Below are positions 57,707 through 64,000 of a stretch of 64,000 nt of DNA, piece after piece; the stretch's first letter is position 1; every line of letters begins with the position of its first letter. The notes under the pieces are model-generated. The model was not told the origin of the DNA. It did not search any database and saw only the letters and a list, made by a program, of their open reading frames with translations. This stretch comes from Mantis religiosa (taxonomy: Eukaryota; Arthropoda; Insecta; Mantodea; Mantidae): NCBI GenBank assembly GCA_030765055.1, contig CM060955.1, positions 95,068,245 through 95,132,244 on the forward strand, in the 5' to 3' direction. Made by a program: the position numbers and the translations under genes.

Positions 57707-57938
57707 GTTGTAATTTACGTCCTCCAACGTTGTCATTTTGGACAATGAATGGAATGGGTAAAATGATGCTCAAATGAGCCCAGGGTCCATAGAGCTTAGA
57801 GTCACCCGACATTCGTCTTTCAGAATAAGGAAAAACTCCGGTAAAAACCTTATCGAAGTAACTCACCCTGGCGAGATTCGAACTCGGGACCTCTTGAACG
57901 TAAGGCAGACATGCTACCACCACGCTACCGAGGCGGGC
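57707..57938 (-). mobile_element. SINE family A, copy 11
   Basis: Complete reverse-complement copy, gtaatttacgtcctccaacg to gctaccgaggcgggcc. Confidence 0.9.
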
Positions 57939-59104
57939 CGGTCTCCTTGAATGAAAAAGGGAAGAGGAACTTAGAAGTTAAAAATTACATAAGTATCTGG
58001 GAATTCTATTCAACAAATTATAATATATCGGAATTGGATATATTTGTAATGTATTATTGTAATTGACATTATTTGTGTATTTTTACGAGTTCTACAGCTG
58101 CTGTACAGTAACTTTTCTTTTATCTCTTAAATAACTTAATGTTTGCCTGACAGTGAATAGAGACGTTAAGATGAGTAGCTTGAATAAACTTTTTCGATTT
58201 ATATTAAACTAAGTTTTATTTCAAATATTTATTAAAAGTTTGAAATGATAATTCATTTGGGGGGTGCGGACCCCTGGACCCTCCTTTAATACGTCCCTGG
58301 CTGGCACGTCCCATAGGTCCTGGTGTGGGGAGTTCCCTAAATTATAGCGAAATAAATGTATTTTCATTAATTCTAACTAAGCAGACTCATTAAGTGATGT
58401 TCATACAGTTTGAATAAAACTCTATGAAAATTTCAGTAACTGGAGTTAAAACCTTATTTAGGCTACTATTTCCCAAATATTCCCTTCCTCTTAACACTCC
58501 TTAGTTCGAAGCTCTAAATGACCGAGGGAAAATGACTTTTGCCAAGAACGTTAAAAGCATCTTTGGTGAATATAATTAATATATTCATGATATATATAAA
58601 AAGCGCCTTATTCAATAACTAAAAAAGGGGAGCATGATAAACTCAGCTATATTTTCGACTAAGGATATGGTGGAGCAGATTTTTCCTTTTTTACCCTCAT
58701 GGTAGAAGACTTGTCTCACGTGGAGTCGCTCGAATAACACAGAAGGTAGATAGATACCCACTCAGAAATTTCAGAAACAATGTAGCTGCACATCAAAGAG
58801 AGCAGATGGAGGGAGATAGGGACGTAAAAAAGGGAGGACAAGAGGAAAGGAGATAAAGCAACATAATTATTCAACGAAAGGTTAGAAGCATATAGTTCAT
58901 ATTCACCCCTTTAATTGTGCCAGATAATTTTCACTAAGTTTACTTATACGAAATATGAATTAATTTTCATAAAAGTCGGTCCATTTTGATTAAAACCTCG
59001 CGTGATATTTTGGGATGATGAATAACATGTGCATCTGAAATTTTACAGAAGCAGACGTAAACCGTTTGTTGTGAATAGCTACTTATTGTTATTAACTGAT
59101 AAAA
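57939..59104. other. no recognisable gene
   Basis: AT-rich sequence with a purine-rich stretch at 58800-58860. Nothing identified. Confidence 0.45.
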
Positions 59105-59107
59105 TAA

Positions 59108-59490
59108 CGTGCCTTTGTGGGTTCGTAGTATTAATAGTCCAATTTGCAGAAAATAAAAATCGTTATTTATTTACGTAAGAATACACTGTTCAATTCTCAC
59201 GTAACAACATTATGTCACATACACACAGTCTACAACGTTCTGGTCAGCTCTCAACACTCGTGTTACACAACTACTACTGTTTCAACTTGCTTAAATACCT
59301 CATTCGTAATTCGAGAGATTTCCAGAACAATAAAAAACCCGAAATAATTCAGATGTTACCAGAAAGTTCCATTTATCGCAGTTTGTTGGTTTCGGCAATT
59401 GTTTTATCTCAGCTATCTTTGTTGCTGGCTATTTGTTTACACTAGCTGCGCTATTGTTAACTGCATATGCAAGTCCATTATTACCGTGAA
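59108..59490 (-). mobile_element. solo LTR, gypsy-type family
   Basis: It starts cgtgcctttgtgggttcgta (TG start mutated) and has ttatttatttacgtaagaat and acactcgtgttacacaacta in common with the copies at 6031 and 42664. The far end is eroded (ttaccgtgaa). ATAA flanks it at 59104-59107 and 59491-59494. Confidence 0.75.
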
Positions 59491-59494
59491 ATAA

Positions 59495-59944
59495 TAGCCG
59501 CCGTCTGTTTTCTATTTCTGCCGAAACTTTTATGCCTGTTGCCGCGACAGTAAGATGAGTAATAATTAGCGTTTGTCTAAAACTCTAAAATTGTTACCAA
59601 AACAGAAAACTGTAAGAGGTAGAGAAGTTAATGAGATAGTTACATATGAGATGCTTTTAATAGATTTATTTTCTTGTCGTTTTTAAAAGTGAAATTTTAT
59701 TACTTTAATTGATATTGCATCAGTAATGAGGTGTTGGTATGTTGAACTTTCAACCATAAAATTTTTAAAGTACGATAGAATTAATATTTCATACCACCTG
59801 CGAAATCTGTAAGTATAAATTTTGCAACGAGTATGGGTGCGTTTTAAAGCAAAGATGAATAAAATCAAAGTTAAAATTCTGGTTATGAGTTATAAAGTAT
59901 TCCTTTGGTTTAGTTCAAACTCCCTATGCGTTTTAATTTATTGA
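59495..59944. other. no recognisable gene
   Basis: AT-rich sequence. Nothing identified. Confidence 0.5.
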
Positions 59945-59946
59945 TT

Positions 59947-60165
59947 CTTATTTTTTTTTTTTCAATTAACTTGTTTAGGTCATGGCAGACGGAGAAAACG
60001 AATTTGTTTAAGTGATGCTTAAGTAGATCCGGGAACCTTAGAGTAAGTTACCTGTATTTGTCTTCTCAGGATAAGGGAAAGCTCCGTCATAGGTCCCTTA
60101 ACAAGTAACTCACCCTAATCGAGCTTTGAACTCACGACCTCTTGAGAATGAGTCAGAAGTGAACT
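59947..60165 (-). mobile_element. SINE family A relative, strongly diverged
   Basis: The tail is replaced by a T run. The core ctcaggataagggaaagctc, taacaagtaactcaccctaa and the B box gaactcacgacctcttgaga remain recognisable. It is likely the oldest copy here. Confidence 0.62.
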
Positions 60166-60279
60166 ATATAAAACATATGCGTGCTGCTGCATAGATTCCA
60201 ACAATCGTTGATATTTCCATCCTCGCTGTCACTTAATTGCAACAGGCCCAGGCTCACAATGGTAGTGATTTTTTTTCTC

Positions 60280-60430
60280 TCTCTCTGAAGAATTCCAAAT
60301 ATGCTCATTTGAATTTAGATGGGGCGAGATGGGTGGCCAGGGCAAGAAGGTGAATTCATTGTCATGTTCCCACAAGGTTGATTAATCGTGAGCACTGGAC
60401 CCAGATCATGCTCACAAACAATAATATCCA
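60280..60430 (-). pseudogene. Tc1-like transposase fragment (final catalytic block)
   Basis: The minus strand reads LPWPPISPHLNSNEHIWNSS. It resembles the WPxxSPDLNPIEHxWD block of Tc1-family transposases with the Asp changed to His. No frame or terminal repeats could be linked to it. Judged from one short motif. Confidence 0.4.
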
Positions 60431-60598
60431 TGCCGGTCTCCAACAGGCTGGCCTCACCTAACTGTAGGACTCACTTCTTTAGATCTACTTGGAATAAGTA
60501 GAGGAAATGTGGCATCCCTACCCAAAAATGCGATGTAGAATCTCACCGGAAATGCAGGTTTGAGAATACAAAAACAGAATGTGTGCAAAAGTTAGTGC

Positions 60599-60601
<3 letters not shown>

Positions 60602-60684
<83 letters not shown>
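60602..60684. repeat. (TG)41 microsatellite
   Basis: An uninterrupted TG tract of about 83 bases, read directly. Confidence 0.98.
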
Positions 60685-60686
<2 letters not shown>

Positions 60687-60755
60687 CAAATGTATTTTAG
60701 TCAAACTATTCTAGAAAATGTTTATTTTCTAATTAATATTACATAAATTGAACCA

Positions 60756-60973
60756 AGCCAGATGGTTCTATGGTAAAGTCCGGAGATCCCGGTTTCTACC
60801 CCTGTGGACCGCCCAATTTGACATTGGATTTTAGTTTTCCCAGATCAATAGGGGAATCCTCATAAATTTTTCTCCACGGGGGATGCTTGGTTGATGGGTC
60901 GTTCATCGCTCTCTCTAAGCTTTGGGACGGGCCTTCGAGCAGAATAGTCAGTGCATCACTGAGGCCAGTGACT
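60756..60973 (+). mobile_element. candidate tRNA-derived SINE, family H
   Basis: agccagatggttctatggta and gatcccggtttctacccctg have A/B-box spacing, and the body has caataggggaatcctcataa and tccacgggggatgc. It occurs once and runs up to the Tc1 element, so it is weakly supported. Confidence 0.4.
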
Positions 60974-60975
60974 TA

Positions 60976-62566
60976 CAGAGGCCGACATTAGTATTCGAAC
61001 GTCAACATATTTATTACTTATATTATTTTAAAGCTACGCAGAGTAAGCATACGTAAATACAACTGGTGCAAAATAAACTCGAGTGTGCCACTAAACATAT
61101 AAACTCATAAATAGCAACTGAAACTAATTTGCACTACAAGGAGAAATAAAACGGTTACTTTATATCTGGACATAAGTATTCGAACAGAGAACAACTAGTA
61201 TTTAGCTATCATCCCCTTTATTTGAATTACTGCTGATAATCGTTTTCGCATTGTCTGTATGTATTGTTTATTGACTGCAGAGTCCATATTTCTCCACTCT
61301 GTTTGAAGAAGTTCTTTCAGATGGTCCTTGCTTCTGATGTGATGCTTCCTCACACGCTCCTCGAGTTCCTTCCAGATGTTCTCTATAGGGTTTAAATCTG
61401 GAGATTGGGGCAGTATCTTCAAAGTGTGAGGAGTGTTGTACACGATCCATTGCCGTACAATTTCCGCAGAATGCTTCGGATAATTGTTCTGTTGGAAGTA
61501 ATAATCATGCCCTAATTCCAGCTTCTCTGCACTCTTTTTAAGATTGTTTTCAAGAATCCCCTTGTATTCAAATTTGTCCATGATCCCATCTATGAACACC
61601 AGTTCCCGAAAGACAGATGAAGTTATACAGCCCCATACCAACACACGTCTGCCACCATGTTTCACTGTAGCTACCATGTTCTTAGGTTCCCATTCTGTAT
61701 TTGGCAGTCTCCACACTTAAAGACGTCCATCACTCTTGTATAAGCAGAATTTCCTCTCGTCCGACTAGAGAGCCATGTCCCAGAATTCTGTTGGTTTTAC
61801 CACATACTGTTTAGCAAATTCTATACGCTTTTTCTTATTCACCTTATTAACATATGGTTTCTTCCTAGGAACGCAGCCATTGTACCCAGTACTATCTAAA
61901 ACCCAATCAACTGTTATGATGTGAACCACAGTGCCAGAATATTGCTCAAGACATCCTCTAATTTCAGATGCAGTGACTCTCGGATTCTGCTTCACCCTTT
62001 TTATTATTTGCCTCCTGTCTCTGGTGGTGAGTTTAGAAGGAGCGCCATTTCTAGGTTTATTTACAACAGTATTTGTTTGAAGCGTTGAATTATGGAGAAC
62101 ACTGTTGTTTTGCTTCTGTTAATGGTATTGGCAACTTCAGAGAGAGATTTGTTTTGTTTGTACATATTTATCACGATATTCCTCTCTGTTGTCTCCTTAC
62201 CTTTACGTCCCATATTACCTGTGAGTTCACAATTGGCTGAATAACTTTGAGCACACTGTTTCGAGACATAGCATAAACAGAACTGCTATGTGGTAGGGGC
62301 GTGTAAGGTATTTCCAACCACCTTTCTCCCTGTTCAAGTGGGTACGTTCGAATACTTATGTCCTCCAATAAGAGGGACATTAGAATAAATACAGTACATA
62401 TTGTGTAATAAACACATGCAAAGTGATATTTTAAATATTGTTTTCGAGACACAAAAGGTTAATGTTTACATGTTTAATAATTCAGCGCTGCCAAATAAAT
62501 ATTACAGTATTTGTAGTACGTGCAATGTTACATGTTATATTATTCGAATACTTCAGACGGCCTCTG
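60976..62566 (-). mobile_element. Tc1-like transposon, 1.59 kb, near full length
   Basis: The ends cagaggccgacattagtatt and (right end, reverse complement) cagaggccgtctgaagtatt are terminal inverted repeats. A second block, agtattcgaa, extends them. TA lies outside at 60974-60975 and 62567-62568. The length fits an intact Tc1 element with one transposase gene. It is the most complete DNA transposon in the window. Confidence 0.92.
61195..62212 (-). pseudogene. Tc1-like transposase
   Basis: It starts at ATG 62212 (MGRKGKETTERNIVINMYKQ). The first helix-turn-helix follows (SLSEVANTINRSKTTVFSII). A frameshift near 62080 leads to KQNPRVTASEIRGCLEQY, the second HTH. The first catalytic block is SDERKF after a break near 61768, with a stop near 61718. 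The frame 61716-61195 then carries NTEWEPKNMVATVKHGG, VLVWGCITSS, the second block YFQQNNYPKHSAE and SPDLNPIENIWKELEERV, where the Glu of DD34E is intact. The second block has Asn where QQDNDPKH has the catalytic Asp. So the protein is inactive even apart from the frame breaks. Confidence 0.9.
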
Positions 62567-64000
62567 TATATTTCTGGTACTTCCTTTACTTCATCCCTTC
62601 CTCCTTCCACCGTTCGAGGTGGGACATAAGTTGTTAAAAGGCTGTGTATTTTTAAAATTTTTGTCTTTTCTTTTTTGATCTACATTCTTACAGGAGTGTT
62701 TACTGCCATCGATTATCGGAAGTCCATAGTGTCTAAAGACCACGCTCAGATTGCACAAAATTCCTAGCATTTCAGCAACTTACACTTCTCGCCGGAAACC
62801 GTAAAGAAATCAGAAGTTACATATTATAATAATCCAGTAGTTGTAGTTCCTCGTGATAATTTCTGAAACAGTTTCTTAATTATTCAGCCTCAAATAGTCG
62901 GTAACACGCTTCATATACTTCAGTTCAAATAGTCCATTTATTACGCAACTTAAGTTGTATTATCTATTTTGACACTAACTTATGCTTACCGTGATAACAC
63001 CATATCATATTTCACTACTGGAGCAGCTGGCAAAAGATTATTCTAGGATCAAAATATTGGAGACGGACTCAAAAGGTCACGCAGGGATCATGATTAAAAT
63101 CTATCTCTGTTGTACACATGTTAGTAATTTTAAATTTTGGGCTTCATATTGAGTTAATAATAAAAAATTACTTTTCAGACACATGAATTATGAAATTTAT
63201 TATTAAACTATAATTGCATGCGCTATGGGACATTTCTTTATGGCTTGTTTTCCATCAATAAGCACCAGCCGCCACTGTGAAAGTGTCACCCGCTGCGGCA
63301 TCACTTGAGAAACGCCAAAAAGGAACACACAATAAAAGGTTCTCTCCAGCAATGGCGGAAGTAAAGATACAAACGTTCTTGCAGGCACGGAACAAAAAAG
63401 CAGCGGGATATGACGTATGAGGGGGAGATATTGCGCTACCTGTACTCAGGACCACCTGCCAAGCATCTCAACTCAAAGTCTCAGCGGTAGTTCAGCGAGT
63501 TGAACTTTATCTATCCGATTCATGTGGGCAGGTGAGAGAGTTCAAACAGAAATGTACTCAATTTCCAAGACTACGAATGTCGTAACAAAACAATAACGTG
63601 TCCTAAATCTTCTACATGCATGATTCTACATTCATATGTTCAAGATAACGAAGGCTTTCTGCTGAATCAAATTTTCATTAAATAGAAGTCAAAATAACAG
63701 GAATCTGCTTTGTCAAATGGTCAGGATTGTGACTTCTCCTCTTAGAGTTAAAAGTATAGATGCCTTATCCTTTTCTTTATTCCCTCCCTCTTTCTTGCCA
63801 TTTTCCTTCTGCAAATCTGCAAAAGTGCAACTTAGTCAAATATATTCATAATTGTTATATCTTTACATTATTACGTAGAGTAATTAGAGATTTTAGAGAC
63901 ACGTTTTGAAGTCCCCCTGAAAAAACAAAAAAGAATTTTTAAGAAAAAGGTCTCCGCCTGAACAGCGTAACTAACACAAACAAACAAACGAAGTCAGATA
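62567..64000. other. no recognisable gene
   Basis: AT-rich. A GC-richer patch at 63240-63480 has two overlapping minus frames (63203-63388, 63255-63455) with no domain signature. Confidence 0.45.

Overview
The window looks like intergenic or intronic DNA from a large, AT-rich insect genome. The evidence is the lack of prokaryotic-style packed genes, many tRNA-derived SINEs with insect-like cores, fragments of R1-like, Jockey-like and Penelope-like retroelements, mariner/Tc1 transposons, and long dinucleotide microsatellites. The SINE and LTR repertoire resembles that of cockroaches and other hemimetabolous insects, but that placement is an impression that needs a database search. I found no host protein-coding exon that I can defend, no true tRNA or rRNA gene, and no CRISPR or bacterial feature.

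Layout. 1-5.5 kb: an R1-like LINE fragment, a tandem pair of a GC-rich retroposon, a (CA)n tract, and a TA-flanked IS630/Tc1-like element that keeps only the DNA-binding half of its transposase. 5.9-8.5 kb: a (TC)n(AT)n microsatellite split by a solo LTR, then three kinds of tRNA-derived repeat, one with palindromic tRNA-like arms. 9.6-11.7 kb: a 1-kb foldback element carrying four ~112-bp tandem repeats, then one SINE inserted in another. 12.7-17.4 kb: SINEs in otherwise featureless AT-rich DNA. 18.2-20.9 kb: the best preserved structure, a Ty3/gypsy-type retrotransposon on the minus strand with both LTRs, a tRNA-Leu primer site, gag, protease and two large internal pol deletions. 21-35 kb: further SINEs, solo LTRs, a twin-priming-like Jockey insertion and a mariner lacking its DNA-binding domain. 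35-52 kb: mariner-like copies, a Jockey fragment, a third copy of the GC-rich retroposon, a Penelope-like element with a GIY-YIG domain, and a LINE C-terminal fragment. 52-64 kb: more palindromic SINEs and SINEs, another solo LTR, a (TG)n tract and a nearly full-length Tc1 element.

Every recognisable open reading frame carries stops, frameshifts, deletions or lost catalytic residues, so nothing here looks autonomously mobile. Nested insertions, target-site duplications and tandem copies give a relative order for several events. The most unusual structures are the palindromic tRNA-armed retroposon family, the TIR-plus-tandem-repeat foldback element, the five LTR insertions that all chose an ATAN target, and the GC-rich retroposon dimer with three copies of its flanking 13-mer.
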